DNA of 28,369 nucleotides from Parvibaculum sp. (GCA_014359855.1 JACIYQ010000286.1:1-28369), one strand, 5' to 3'; positions 5,277 to 14,482 are shown, counted from the stretch's first letter. Made by a program: numbers and translations. Notes: generated by a model from the letters alone, not told the origin.

Positions 5277-6146
5277 ATGACCGAAGTTACAAGCGTCGAC
5301 CACATCATCATCGCCGTCCGCGACCTCAAGGAAGCCGAGAAGAATTACACGGCGATCTTCGGCCGCGCGCCCTCCTGGAAGGGGGTCCATCCCGGCGTCG
5401 GCACGGGTAACGTCTTGTACCGCCTCGCAAATACCTATGTGGAGCTTTATGCGCCGGTCGCCGAAGGGGCGAATGCGGAGGCGCTGAAGGCTCATCTCGA
5501 CGCCCATGGCGAGGGCCTCTACGGCATCGTGCTGGGCGTGGACGACGCGGCCGCCGCCACCGCCGCCTTCAATGCGCGCGGCCTGAAATCGGGGACACCC
5601 GCCGACGGCAAGGGCCGCGACGAGATCACCGGCGCCATCCGCGAATGGCGCACCATCGCCATGCCGAAGGATGAGGTGCGCGGCCTTTTCATGTTGGGAA
5701 TTCAACATCTTAGCCCTGCCGACGCGCTGCCGCCCGCGCCTCTGTCCGAAGGCGTTCAGGAGGCACAGGCCGTCGCCGCCTGCGATCATGTCGTCGTCAT
5801 GACCCCCGATGCGGAAGCTTGCAAAACGCTTTTCGGGGACAAGTTGGGCATCCGCCTCGCCCTCGATCACACGAAACCCGAATGGGGCGTCCGCCAGCTT
5901 TTCTTCCGCGCCGGCGGCGTCACCATCGAAGTGGTCGAGCCGCTCGACAAGGCGAAGGCGCCGAAAGCCGAGCATTTCTGGGGACTTGCCTGGAAAGCGG
6001 AGAAGGTTGAGGCCGTCCGCGACCGCCTCGCCGCCGCCGGTCTCGACGTGTCGGAGGTGAAGCCCGGCCGGAAAGAAGGCACCGCCGTCGCCACCATCCG
6101 CCCGCCGACGAATGGCGTCCCGACGATCCTGGTCGGGCCCCTCTGA
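5277..6146 (+). CDS. VOC-superfamily protein with two glyoxalase-like domains
   Basis: 289 residues. Two tandem vicinal-oxygen-chelate modules are visible: one opening with VDHIIIAVRDL and covering about 5-120, and one opening with CDHVVVMTPD and covering about 165-285 (TIEVVEPLDK strand, LAWKAEKVEAVRDRL helix). VOC proteins include glyoxalases, extradiol dioxygenases and epimerases. The exact reaction cannot be read here, although the first domain resembles the PF13468-type glyoxalase-like fold. ATG 5277 is chosen because GAAGGG lies upstream and the domain begins immediately. The open frame back to 5157 starts within the PHO box and has no domain. It is monocistronic and convergent with tsaC. 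Confidence 0.82.
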   Translation: MTEVTSVDHIIIAVRDLKEAEKNYTAIFGRAPSWKGVHPGVGTGNVLYRLANTYVELYAPVAEGANAEALKAHLDAHGEGLYGIVLGVDDAAAATAAFNARGLKSGTPADGKGRDEITGAIREWRTIAMPKDEVRGLFMLGIQHLSPADALPPAPLSEGVQEAQAVAACDHVVVMTPDAEACKTLFGDKLGIRLALDHTKPEWGVRQLFFRAGGVTIEVVEPLDKAKAPKAEHFWGLAWKAEKVEAVRDRLAAAGLDVSEVKPGRKEGTAVATIRPPTNGVPTILVGPL

Positions 6147-6189
6147 GCATTTTCCGGAAAAGTGGAAGCCGGTTTTCCGTAGAAAATGC
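6147..6189. terminator. interspersed palindrome acting as shared terminator
   Basis: Long imperfect hairpin between the convergent VOC and tsaC genes: outer arms GCATTTTC (6147-6154) and GAAAATGC (6182-6189), inner arms CGGAAAA (6155-6161) and TTTTCCG (6173-6179). From recall, this type of sequence is frequent between Rhizobiales genes. The A/T-rich arm ends would terminate transcription in both directions. Confidence 0.65.
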
Positions 6190-6203
6190 GACCAGAAAGG
6201 AAA

Positions 6204-7175
6204 CTAACCTCTTGGTGCGGCTGCTCTTTTCAGCCGGTCGTTAATCGCCTCGCCAAGCCCTGTCACGGGGATCGGCATCACCGCGATGCGCCTGCCTCCC
6301 GCATCTGCGTCGAGCGCGCGCAGCATCGCGAAGAGGTTCGCCGCCGCTTCCGTCAGGTCGCCGGAAGCCGATAGATTCATTGAGGTTTTTGCCTTTGGCG
6401 CATCGGGCCCGAAGGCCAGCAGCACCTCGTCTTCCGCCACTTCCGTCGCGTCGAGCCTGATCGGCGATCCCGGCGCGTAGTGGCTTTCGAGCTGGCCCGG
6501 CGAGGCGCGGCCCTCCTCGCCGCTCGCTGCGTCGGCATCGGCGAGCGGCCTTCCCAGCACCGCCTCGATCTCATCGCGCGCCACCGCGCCGGGGCGGAGA
6601 AGTGTCGGAATTCCTTGAGGAAATCCGATCACGGTGGATTCAAGTCCGAGCGGGCAGGCGCCCCCGTCCAGCACGAAGGCAAGCTGCGGCGCGTCCCCGA
6701 GCCCCTCCATGACATGCGCCGCCTGGGTCGGACTCACCTTGCCCGAAGGGTTCGCCGACGGGGCGGCGAGCGGCCGTTTCGCCTCCTTGATGAGGGCGTG
6801 CGCCGTCTCATGCGCGGGCACGCGGACCGCCACCGTGTCGAGCCCCGCGCTCACCAGCTGCGAGAGCGTTGTGTCCTCGCGCCGCGGCAGCACCAGCGTC
6901 AGCCCGCCAGGCCAGAACCGCCTCGCGAGCCTCTCCGCTTCCGCATTGAAAACACAGTGCTTTTCGGCTTCCTGAAGGCTCGCCACATGCACGATCAGCG
7001 GGTTGAAGCGCGGCCGCCCCTTCGCCTCGAAGATGCTCGCGACGGCTTGGTCGTCTGTCGCATCCGCGCCCAATCCGTAGACCGTCTCCGTCGGAAAGGC
7101 GACAAGCCGCCCGTCGCGGATCGCGGCGCCCGCCTGTCCGATCGCTTCCGCCGTTGCCTTCAGGCACTGCGCCAA
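6204..7175 (-). CDS. tsaC: L-threonylcarbamoyladenylate synthase (Sua5/YrdC type)
   Basis: 323 residues, with the YrdC domain (about 10-200) and a C-terminal Sua5 domain (about 225-320), so it is the long Sua5 form rather than E. coli TsaC. The enzyme makes threonylcarbamoyl-AMP from threonine, bicarbonate and ATP for t6A37 modification of ANN-decoding tRNAs, with TsaBDE. Seen: LVAFPTETVYGLGADA, KGRPRFNPLIVH, PAAPSANPSGKVSPT and the LESTVIGF-LLRPGAV stretch. The best start is TTG 7175; an ATG at 7183 is out of frame. Divergent from the acyl-CoA dehydrogenase over about 100 bases. Confidence 0.93.
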   Translation of the reverse strand: MAQCLKATAEAIGQAGAAIRDGRLVAFPTETVYGLGADATDDQAVASIFEAKGRPRFNPLIVHVASLQEAEKHCVFNAEAERLARRFWPGGLTLVLPRREDTTLSQLVSAGLDTVAVRVPAHETAHALIKEAKRPLAAPSANPSGKVSPTQAAHVMEGLGDAPQLAFVLDGGACPLGLESTVIGFPQGIPTLLRPGAVARDEIEAVLGRPLADADAASGEEGRASPGQLESHYAPGSPIRLDATEVAEDEVLLAFGPDAPKAKTSMNLSASGDLTEAAANLFAMLRALDADAGGRRIAVMPIPVTGLGEAINDRLKRAAAPRG

Positions 7176-7274
7176 AATTCCATTCCCTCACTCGGTACAC
7201 AGACGCCGGAGAATATAGTAAAAGCCCACAAACAAGCCCTTCCCGCTTCTCTAATCTGCGTTTCTGGAGCCTTC
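7176..7274. promoter_or_regulatory. divergent promoter region tsaC / acyl-CoA dehydrogenase
   Basis: AT-rich stretch with a TATAGT (plus 7214-7219) that could be the -10 for the dehydrogenase. TATATT read on the minus strand from the same place could serve tsaC. No good -35 or operator is evident. Confidence 0.35.
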
Positions 7275-9044
7275 ATGACATATCGTCCGCCCGTCCGCGA
7301 CATGGCCTATCTGCTGAACGAGGTCGCGGGCCTCAAGCATCTCCTCGGGGCTGGTCCCTTCGCGGACGTTTCCGCCGATCTCGTCGAAGCGGTGATGGAG
7401 GAAGGCGCGAAGCTCGCCGCCGATGTGCTGGCGCCGCTCTACCGCTCGGGCGATGCCGAAGGCGCGAAGCTGAAAAACGAAGGCGTTTCAGTACCTTCGG
7501 GCTTCGCGGATGCCTATCGCAAATGGGTCGAGGGCGGCTGGGGCAGCCTCGCCGCGTCTCCCGATTTCGGCGGTCAGGGGCTTCCCGTCGCGCTCTCCGT
7601 CGCCATGCAGGAAATGTGGAATGCGGCCTGCATGTCTTTCGGCCTGTGCCCGATCCTCTCCCAGGGCGCCATCGAGGCGTTGACGGCCCACGGCACGGAT
7701 GAGCAGAAGCAGCTCTATCTCGCAAAGCTCATCTCGGGCGAGTGGACCGGCACCATGAACCTCACCGAGCCGCAGGCGGGTTCGGACCTCAACGCCTTGA
7801 AGGCAAAGGCAATTCCGCAAGGCGACGGCACCTGCCGCATTACCGGCACGAAGATTTTCATCACCTATGGCGATCACGACATGGCGGAGAACATCGTCCA
7901 TCTCGTGCTCGCGCGCCTGCCCGATGCGCCCGCCGGCACCAGAGGCATATCGCTCTTCCTCGTGCCGAAATTCCTCGTCAACGCGGACGGCTCGCTCGGC
8001 GCGCGCAACGACGCTTACTGCATTGGTCTTGAAGAGAAACTCGGCATCCATGGCAGCCCCACCTGCGTCATGTCCTATGGCGAAAACGGCGGTGCCATCG
8101 GCTGGCTCATCGGCGAGGAAAACCGTGGCCTTGCCTGCATGTTCACGATGATGAACAACGCCCGCCTCCTCGTTGGCACGCAGGGCGTGGCCATTGCCGA
8201 GGCGGCCTATCAGCACGCGCTCGCCTATGCCAAGGAGCGCAAGCAGGGCCGCCCGCTGGGTTCCGATCTTGCGGCGGGCGAAATGGCGCCGATCATCGAA
8301 CATCCCGATATCCGCCGCATGCTGCTCACCATGAAGGCGATGACGGAGGCCTCGCGCGCCCTCTGCTACGCGACGGCGGTCGCCATCGACGGTGCGCATG
8401 CGGGCGGCAGCGAGGACAAGCGCCGCGCCGCTCAGGCGCGCGCCGACCTGTTGACCCCCATCGCCAAATCCTTCTCCACCGATGCCGGCGTCGAAACCGC
8501 CTCCATCGGCGTGCAGATCCACGGCGGCATGGGCTTCATCGAGGAGACGGGTGCTGCCCAGTTCCTCCGCGATGCACGCATCCTGCCGATCTACGAAGGC
8601 ACGAACGGCATTCAGGCAATCGACCTCGTGACGCGCAAACTTCCTCTCGGCAATGGCGACGTCGCGCGCACCTTCATCGCGGAAATGCGCGACACGGCGA
8701 AGGAAGCGCGTTCCTCCAACGACAAGCTGATGACGGGCATCGGCGCAGCGCTGGACGGCGCGCTCGATACGCTCGACGAGGCGACGGACTACATGCTTGC
8801 GAACCTGAAATCGTCGCCGAACGATTGCCTTGCGGGCGCAACGCCTTATCTGCGTCTCTTCGGCACGGCGGCAGGCGGGCACTACCTCACCCGGGCGGCG
8901 ATGGGAAACGGCGTCTCCGCGCGCCGCGAGATCGCGCAGTTCTATGCCGCGAATATCCTGCCGGCGGTGCATGGGCTGCTCGCCCCGGCAATGGCGGGTG
9001 CGGAGAGCCTTCTCGCGTGCGATTCCGCCGTCTTCGCGGATTGA
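7275..9044 (+). CDS. acyl-CoA dehydrogenase, DmdC/FadE-like, with C-terminal extension
   Basis: 589 residues. FAD-dependent alpha,beta-dehydrogenation of an acyl-CoA. The N-terminal, middle (WTGTMNLTEPQAGSDL) and C-terminal ACAD domains are all present. The catalytic base is expected in PIYEGTNGIQAIDL (E441), and the last 120 residues form the extra C-terminal domain found in the DmdC-type 3-(methylthio)propanoyl-CoA dehydrogenases and related long ACADs. The substrate cannot be fixed; a general medium/long-chain or branched acyl-CoA is as likely as the methylthio compound. ATG 7275 begins MTYRPPVRDM, a typical start for the group. The open frame to 6480 is antisense to tsaC and is not used. 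The MBL gene follows after 122 bases. Confidence 0.92.
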   Translation: MTYRPPVRDMAYLLNEVAGLKHLLGAGPFADVSADLVEAVMEEGAKLAADVLAPLYRSGDAEGAKLKNEGVSVPSGFADAYRKWVEGGWGSLAASPDFGGQGLPVALSVAMQEMWNAACMSFGLCPILSQGAIEALTAHGTDEQKQLYLAKLISGEWTGTMNLTEPQAGSDLNALKAKAIPQGDGTCRITGTKIFITYGDHDMAENIVHLVLARLPDAPAGTRGISLFLVPKFLVNADGSLGARNDAYCIGLEEKLGIHGSPTCVMSYGENGGAIGWLIGEENRGLACMFTMMNNARLLVGTQGVAIAEAAYQHALAYAKERKQGRPLGSDLAAGEMAPIIEHPDIRRMLLTMKAMTEASRALCYATAVAIDGAHAGGSEDKRRAAQARADLLTPIAKSFSTDAGVETASIGVQIHGGMGFIEETGAAQFLRDARILPIYEGTNGIQAIDLVTRKLPLGNGDVARTFIAEMRDTAKEARSSNDKLMTGIGAALDGALDTLDEATDYMLANLKSSPNDCLAGATPYLRLFGTAAGGHYLTRAAMGNGVSARREIAQFYAANILPAVHGLLAPAMAGAESLLACDSAVFAD

Positions 9045-9166
9045 CCGCCAACCTTTCCGCAGCGTCCGGCTGGCATGGTGAAAGGCCGGTTTGACCTCGC
9101 TTCGCCCTGCGCCTATCACGGATGGGTGCTGCGCGAACCCCCGCGCGGTCCGGTGCGAGAGTTCTG

Positions 9167-10222
9167 ATGTCCGACATTTCCCAGGCGACCATAGAAAGAG
9201 GCGGTCTGCGCTATCCCTTCGACAGGGTGCCGGGGCCTGCGGAAATGATCGAGGCCGCGCCCGGAATCTGGTGGGTGCGCATGCCGCTTCCTTTCCAGCT
9301 CGACCACATCAACCTCTGGCTGCTGGAGGATGGCGACGGCTGGACGGTGGTGGACACGGGCGTTGCCTCCGACGAGGTGAAGGCGCTCTGGCGGGAGGTT
9401 TTCAAGACCGGCCTTCGCGGCAAACCCGTGACCGGTCTCGTCGTCACGCATCTCCATCCCGATCATGTCGGCCTCGCGGGCTGGTTCACGCGCAAATGGG
9501 GCATCGAGCTGCGGATGTCGCGCACCGATTTCCTGATGTGCAAGACCCTCGTGCTCGACACCGGCCGCGAGGCGCCGCAGGAGGCGCTCGATTTCTACCG
9601 CGCGGCGGGTTTCAGCGATCGCGGCGTCGAGAGCTACAGGAAGCGCTTCGGCGGCTTCGGCGAGCGCGTTTCGCGCATGCCCGATATCTTTCGCCGTCTG
9701 CGCGAAGGCGACGAATTGAGTATCGGCGGGCGCACCTGGCGGGTCGTCGTCGGCTCCGGTCATGCGCCTGAACATGTCTGCCTCTATTGCGAGGAAGCAA
9801 AAATCCTCATCTCCGGCGACCAGGTGCTGCCGAGGATATCTTCAAACGTCAGCGTCCATCCCACGGAAGCCTACGAGAATCCGCTCGAAGAGTGGATCGA
9901 GAGCTGCAAGCGCATCCGCGCCAACCTGCCGAACGATCTTCTCGTCCTGCCCGCGCATAACGAACCCTTCTATGGCCTGCACGAGCGCCTGACGCAGCTG
10001 ATCGACGGTCACGAGGACGGGCTTGCAAAGCTGCTTGCCATGCTTGACGAACCGAAGCGCGCGATCGACGTTTTCTCCGCCCTCTTCAAGCGCAAGATCG
10101 GTCCGGAAGTCTTCTTCATGGCGACAGGCGAGAGCCTCGCCCATCTGAACTGCCTGCTCGGCCGCGGTCTTGCGACGGTCAGCCGCGACGAGAAGGGCGT
10201 GAACTGGTACCGCCGCGCCTGA
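9167..10222 (+). CDS. MBL-fold metallo-hydrolase with C-terminal winged helix
   Basis: 351 residues. Beta-lactamase-fold hydrolase with the zinc motif THLHPDHVG (HLHPDH at 95-100), later metal ligands in GSGHAPEH and SGDQVLP, and an LPAHNEPF loop. The C-terminal 75 residues (GLAKLLAMLDEPKRAIDVFSALF onward) match the winged-helix tail of the LACTB2/GloB-like branch. Substrate unknown; a thioester (acyl-CoA or glutathione) hydrolase role would suit its place between an acyl-CoA dehydrogenase and an amidohydrolase, but that is inference. ATG 9167 is preferred over an upstream in-frame start at 9122. The next gene starts 32 bases downstream. Confidence 0.88.
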   Translation: MSDISQATIERGGLRYPFDRVPGPAEMIEAAPGIWWVRMPLPFQLDHINLWLLEDGDGWTVVDTGVASDEVKALWREVFKTGLRGKPVTGLVVTHLHPDHVGLAGWFTRKWGIELRMSRTDFLMCKTLVLDTGREAPQEALDFYRAAGFSDRGVESYRKRFGGFGERVSRMPDIFRRLREGDELSIGGRTWRVVVGSGHAPEHVCLYCEEAKILISGDQVLPRISSNVSVHPTEAYENPLEEWIESCKRIRANLPNDLLVLPAHNEPFYGLHERLTQLIDGHEDGLAKLLAMLDEPKRAIDVFSALFKRKIGPEVFFMATGESLAHLNCLLGRGLATVSRDEKGVNWYRRA

Positions 10223-10254
10223 AGACCGTTTCGCCCTGTGCTACGCTGAAAAAC

Positions 10255-11184
10255 ATGACCACGCTCCTCGTCACCCATTCCGCCTGTCTCGAGCATGAGA
10301 TGCCGCCCGGCCATCCCGAATGCGTGGACCGGTTGCGCGCCGTGCTGGGCGCACTGGAAGCCGAGGAATTCGCACTTCTCCAGCGCACGGAGGCGCCGCG
10401 CGCGACACGCGAGCAGATCGGCCGCGTCCATCCCGAAGGCCATATCGACTTCATCGAGGGCTCTGCGCCGCAGGAGGGCTTCCGTCGCATCGACGCGGAC
10501 ACCGCCATGTCGCCGGGCTCGCTTGAGGCCGCGTATCGTGCGGCAGGCGCCGTCGTCTATGCTGTGGATGAGGTGATGGCGGGCAGGGCGCGCAACGGTT
10601 TCTGCGCGGTGCGTCCGCCGGGACATCATGCCGAGCCCGAGACCGCCATGGGCTTCTGCCTCTTCAACAACATCGCCATCGGCGCGCTTCATGCCCGCGC
10701 GGTCCATGGCTGCGCGCGCGTGGCCGTCGTGGATTTCGACGTCCACCACGGCAATGGCACGCAGGCGGCCTTCGAGACCGACCCCTCGCTCCTCTATATT
10801 TCCACGCATCAATGGCCGCTCTATCCGGGGACGGGCAGGGCGAGCGAGCATGGTCTCGGCAACATCTACAATCGCTGCCTGCCGCCGGGCGCGGGCTCCG
10901 AGGAATTCCGGGCCGCCATCTCGGATGCGGTTATCCCCACCATTGAGCAATTCCGCCCCGATTTCATCTTCATTTCGGCCGGTTTCGATGCGCATATGGC
11001 GGACCCGCTGGCCAATCTGCGGCTGACTGACGGGGACTTCGGCTGGGCGACCGCCGAACTCGTGAAGGCGGCCGGCAGGCTTTGCGGCGGACGCGTTGTT
11101 TCCGCACTTGAGGGCGGGTATGACTTGAAGGCGCTGGCGGCGAGCGCTGCGGCGCATGTAAAAGCGCTGATGCTTGCCGCCTGA
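10255..11184 (+). CDS. histone-deacetylase-like amidohydrolase (acetylpolyamine/AcuC class)
   Basis: 309 residues. Zinc-dependent deacetylase fold. Motifs: RPPGHHAE (catalytic His pair 124-125), DFDVHHGNGTQ (Zn ligands D162 and H164), STHQWPLYPGTG, SAGFDAH (third Zn ligand D245) and a C-terminal EGGYDLKAL. Bacterial members remove acetyl groups from polyamines, lysines or small amides; the substrate here is not evident. The length is normal for the bacterial group. It lies 32 bases after the MBL gene and 43 bases before xseB, probably in one transcript. Confidence 0.92.
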   Translation: MTTLLVTHSACLEHEMPPGHPECVDRLRAVLGALEAEEFALLQRTEAPRATREQIGRVHPEGHIDFIEGSAPQEGFRRIDADTAMSPGSLEAAYRAAGAVVYAVDEVMAGRARNGFCAVRPPGHHAEPETAMGFCLFNNIAIGALHARAVHGCARVAVVDFDVHHGNGTQAAFETDPSLLYISTHQWPLYPGTGRASEHGLGNIYNRCLPPGAGSEEFRAAISDAVIPTIEQFRPDFIFISAGFDAHMADPLANLRLTDGDFGWATAELVKAAGRLCGGRVVSALEGGYDLKALAASAAAHVKALMLAA

Positions 11185-11227
11185 AGATGCGCCCCGAAGA
11201 CCGCGACACGCGCGAGAGGAGACGACA

Positions 11228-11488
11228 ATGTCCGCCGCCAAAGCCGACGCCCACAAGGATATCGAGAAGCTGAGCTTCGAGGAGGCGCTTGCGCAGCTCG
11301 AGAAGATCGTGAGCCAGCTTGAGTCCGGGAACGCCGCTCTCGAAAGCTCGATCGAACTCTATGAGCGCGGCACCGCCTTGAAGGCGCATTGCGAGGCGCG
11401 ACTCAAGGCGGCCGAAGCCAGGATCGAGAAAATCACCCTCTCATCCTCCGGCGAGCCTTCCGGCACCGAACCGCTGGATGTGGGCTGA
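11228..11488 (+). CDS. xseB: exodeoxyribonuclease VII small subunit
   Basis: 86 residues, normal for XseB. The diagnostic LSFEEALAQLEKIVSQLESG (starting about residue 15) and SIELYERGTALKAHCEARL helices are present. XseB packs as several copies against XseA, and the complex degrades single-stranded DNA from both ends. ATG 11228 has GAGAGGAG upstream; the earlier in-frame start at 11174 is in leader DNA. ispA follows after 15 bases. The xseB-ispA-dxs order is conserved in many proteobacteria. Confidence 0.95.
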   Translation: MSAAKADAHKDIEKLSFEEALAQLEKIVSQLESGNAALESSIELYERGTALKAHCEARLKAAEARIEKITLSSSGEPSGTEPLDVG

Positions 11489-11503
11489 GCATCTGGCATC
11501 CCG

Positions 11504-12412
11504 ATGGTGACACCCTCCGCAAAGACGAAGACCTTCGATGCCGCGCTTGCAGCGGCGGCGGAAAGCGTTGCTGAGATGCTCGACCGGCTGCTGCCGCGCG
11601 TCGAAGGACCTGAAGGCCGCGTTGCCGAGGCCATGCGCTACGCCGCACTGGGCGGCGGCAAGCGTTTCCGCCCCTTTCTCGTCTGCCAGAGCGCCTCGCT
11701 TTTCGGTGTGGCCGCGGAATCCGCGCTGCGCGCCGCTGCCGCTGCCGAATGCGTGCATATCTACTCGCTCGTCCATGACGACCTGCCCGCCATGGACAAT
11801 GATGACCTTCGTCATGGCGCGCCCTCTACGCACCGGCAATTTGATGAGGCGACGGCCATCCTCGCGGGAGACGCGCTGCTGACGCTCGCCTTCGACATCC
11901 TCGCCGGTCCGGAAACCCATGAACGCGCGCGCGTCCGCATCGAGCTTGTGCGACGCCTTGCCCATGCGGCCGGCGCGCATGGCATGGTCGGCGGCCAGAT
12001 GATCGACCTCGCAAGCGAAGGCCGGACGCTCGACATGGGCGGCGTCACCCGCCTCCAGCAGTTGAAGACGGGGGCTCTCATTGCCTTTTGCTGTGAGGCG
12101 GGAGCCGTGCTCGGCCGGGCCTCGGTGGAGGCCGACCACGCGCTTCACGCTTACGCACACGATATGGGCCTCGCCTACCAGATCGCGGATGACCTGCTCG
12201 ACGCCGAGGGCGATGCCGGAACGCTGGGCAAATCGGCGGGCAAGGATGCGGCGGCGGGCAAGGCGACTTTCGTTTCGATTCTGGGCGCCGAGAGGGCCCG
12301 CGCCCAGGCCCGGATGCTTGCCGATCAGGCGATCCAACATCTTGATTTGTTTGATGAAAGAGCCGATCTTTTGCGTCAGGCTGCGCATTTCGTTATAACG
12401 CGCCGCAACTGA
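11504..12412 (+). CDS. ispA: polyprenyl (farnesyl) diphosphate synthase
   Basis: 302 residues. Head-to-tail condensation of IPP with DMAPP/GPP to give farnesyl diphosphate. Seen: GGGKRFRPFL (about 50-59), the first aspartate-rich motif DDLPAMDNDD (92-101, bacterial DDx4D spacing), the second aspartate motif DDLLD (229-233) and the KTG lysine at about 188. The spacing of the first motif is the bacterial type II FPP synthase form. Final chain length is not proven. It precedes dxs, so precursor supply and prenyl elongation are probably co-expressed. Confidence 0.95.
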   Translation: MVTPSAKTKTFDAALAAAAESVAEMLDRLLPRVEGPEGRVAEAMRYAALGGGKRFRPFLVCQSASLFGVAAESALRAAAAAECVHIYSLVHDDLPAMDNDDLRHGAPSTHRQFDEATAILAGDALLTLAFDILAGPETHERARVRIELVRRLAHAAGAHGMVGGQMIDLASEGRTLDMGGVTRLQQLKTGALIAFCCEAGAVLGRASVEADHALHAYAHDMGLAYQIADDLLDAEGDAGTLGKSAGKDAAAGKATFVSILGAERARAQARMLADQAIQHLDLFDERADLLRQAAHFVITRRN

Positions 12413-12465
12413 GGACGATGGACGGCGCGCCTCTTGGTGCGCATTGTCCGGGTTCTCCGCTTAAG

Positions 12466-12480
12466 GGCCAGCTTCTGGCC
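12466..12480. other. small perfect hairpin in the ispA-dxs gap
   Basis: GGCCAG / CTGGCC with a CTT loop. There is no T run, so it is unlikely to be a full terminator. It may be an attenuating or mRNA-stabilising structure in the 94-base gap before dxs. Confidence 0.35.
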
Positions 12481-12506
12481 ATATCGGGCCATGCCGGCCG
12501 AGGTGA

Positions 12507-14459
12507 GTGTTGAGCAGCAATTCAGCTACCCCATTGCTTGACCGGGTGAAAAATCCGGCGGATCTCCGCGCGCTCGCTGAAGGCGACCTGAGGCAGCTTG
12601 CGGACGAGCTGCGCGCGGAAGTGATCGACGCCGTCTCGCAGACCGGCGGTCATCTCGGTGCCGGTCTCGGCGTGGTCGAGCTTACCGTGGCGCTCCACTA
12701 TGTCTTCAACACGCCGGAAGACCGCATCGTCTGGGACGTCGGCCATCAGGCCTATCCGCACAAAATTCTGACCGGCCGCCGCGACCGCATTCGCACGCTC
12801 CGTCAGGGCGGCGGACTTTCCGGCTTCACCAAGCGCGCCGAAAGCGAGTACGACCCCTTCGGTGCCGCCCATTCCTCGACTTCGATCTCCTCCGGCCTTG
12901 GCATGGCCGTCGCCCGCGACCTCAAGGGTGGGAACAACAACGTCGTCGCCGTGATTGGCGATGGCGCAATGTCCGCCGGCATGGCCTATGAGGCGATGAA
13001 CAATGCCGGTTCCATGGACAGCCGCCTCATCATCATTCTGAACGACAACGACATGTCGATCGCGCCGCCTGTCGGCGCCATGAGCGCCTATCTCGCGCGC
13101 CTTCTTTCCGGCGGCACCTATCGCTCCATGCGCCATCTCGGCAAGCAGCTCGCGAAGCTGCTGCCGAAGCGGCTGGAAGAAAGCGCCCGCCGAGCCGAGG
13201 AATATGCGCGCGGCATGGCGATGGGCGGCACGCTTTTCGAGGAACTGGGCCTCTACTATGTCGGCCCGATAGACGGGCATAACCTCGATCATCTGCTCCC
13301 GGTGCTGAAAAATGTCCGGGACGCCGGCGAGGGGCCGATCCTCGTTCATGTCGTGACGCAGAAGGGCAAGGGCTACGCGCCCGCCGAAGCCGCCGAGGAC
13401 AAGTATCACGGCGTCTCGAAATTCGATGTCGTCACCGGCGCACAGGCAAAGGCGAATGCGAATGCGCCGAGCTATACCAAGGTGTTTGCCGAAAGCCTGG
13501 TTGCGCATGCCGAGCAGGACGACAAGATCGTCGCCATCACGGCTGCGATGCCGTCGGGCACCGGCCTCGATCTTTTCGGCGAGCGCTTTCCGGCGCGCAC
13601 CTTCGATGTCGGCATTGCCGAGCAGCATGGCGTGACCTTTGCGGCAGGCCTCGCCGCCGAGGGGTTCAAGCCCTTTACAGCCGTCTACTCGACCTTCCTG
13701 CAGCGCGCCTACGACCAGGTGGTGCACGACGTTGCAATCCAGCGCCTGCCTGTAAGATTTGCGATCGATCGCGCGGGACTTGTCGGCGCCGACGGACCGA
13801 CCCATGCGGGGTCCTTCGACGTGACCTATCTCGCCTGCCTGCCCGGCTTCGTCGTCATGGCGGCGGCGGATGAGGCGGAGTTGAAGCACATGGTGGCGAC
13901 CGCTGTTGCCATCGACGACCGGCCGTCGTCGCTTCGTTATCCCCGGGGTGAAGGAATCGGCGTCGAAATGCCCGTCATCGGCACGCCGCTCGAAATCGGC
14001 AAGGGACGTATTCTCCGCGAAGGCACGAAAGTCGCAATCCTCTCGCTTGGAACGCGGCTCGCCGAGGCTTTGAAGGCGGCGGATCATCTGAATGCGCTCG
14101 GTCTTTCGACAACGGTTGCCGACGCACGCTTCGCAAAGCCGCTGGATGAGGATCTCGTCGCGCGCCTCGCCTTCGGCCATGAGGTGCTGATAACGGTCGA
14201 AGAAGGATCGGTCGGCGGTTTCGGCAGTCACGTGCTCGATTTTCTCGCCCGCTCCGGCCTGCTCGACCGCGGCCTCAAGATCAGACCCATGGCGCTGCCC
14301 GATATCTTCATCGACCAGGACAAGCCCGAGAAGATGTACGATATTGCTGGGCTCAACGCGGCTCAGATCGCGGAGACGGCGGTTGCCGCGCTCGGTCTGG
14401 AGCGGCAGTTTGCCGATCTGCGCGAGCTTGCGCCGCAGCCGCTGCCGAAGCTCGTCTGA
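12507..14459 (+). CDS. dxs: 1-deoxy-D-xylulose-5-phosphate synthase
   Basis: 650 residues. Thiamine-diphosphate enzyme joining pyruvate and glyceraldehyde 3-phosphate, the first step of the MEP isoprenoid route. Seen: TGGHLG (H49), DVGHQAYPHKILTGRR (H80), the ThDP motif GDGAMSAGMAYEAMNNAG (151-168), GIAEQHGVTFAAGLA (catalytic Glu near 372), the C-terminal EEGSVGGFG and a final ALPDIFIDQD loop. No ATG is available. GTG 12507 lies almost on top of the GAGGTG ribosome site, and TTG 12510 directly after it has better spacing, so either may be used. tlyA follows closely. Confidence 0.96.
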   Translation: MLSSNSATPLLDRVKNPADLRALAEGDLRQLADELRAEVIDAVSQTGGHLGAGLGVVELTVALHYVFNTPEDRIVWDVGHQAYPHKILTGRRDRIRTLRQGGGLSGFTKRAESEYDPFGAAHSSTSISSGLGMAVARDLKGGNNNVVAVIGDGAMSAGMAYEAMNNAGSMDSRLIIILNDNDMSIAPPVGAMSAYLARLLSGGTYRSMRHLGKQLAKLLPKRLEESARRAEEYARGMAMGGTLFEELGLYYVGPIDGHNLDHLLPVLKNVRDAGEGPILVHVVTQKGKGYAPAEAAEDKYHGVSKFDVVTGAQAKANANAPSYTKVFAESLVAHAEQDDKIVAITAAMPSGTGLDLFGERFPARTFDVGIAEQHGVTFAAGLAAEGFKPFTAVYSTFLQRAYDQVVHDVAIQRLPVRFAIDRAGLVGADGPTHAGSFDVTYLACLPGFVVMAAADEAELKHMVATAVAIDDRPSSLRYPRGEGIGVEMPVIGTPLEIGKGRILREGTKVAILSLGTRLAEALKAADHLNALGLSTTVADARFAKPLDEDLVARLAFGHEVLITVEEGSVGGFGSHVLDFLARSGLLDRGLKIRPMALPDIFIDQDKPEKMYDIAGLNAAQIAETAVAALGLERQFADLRELAPQPLPKLV

Positions 14460-14482
14460 GCCTTTTCATGGAAGAGCGAAAA

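Noticed and set aside
6480..7274. 265-residue N-terminal extension of the acyl-CoA dehydrogenase frame
   Set aside because: Lies antisense to tsaC and shows no domain; the ACAD family starts at 7275.
7488..9119. 543-codon minus-strand frame opposite the acyl-CoA dehydrogenase
   Set aside because: Codon-position shadow; the plus strand encodes a full ACAD with all motifs.
12522..14231. 569-codon open frame on the minus strand opposite dxs
   Set aside because: Antisense shadow of a clear DXS gene in GC-rich DNA; Arg/His/Gly-rich product without any recognisable domain.
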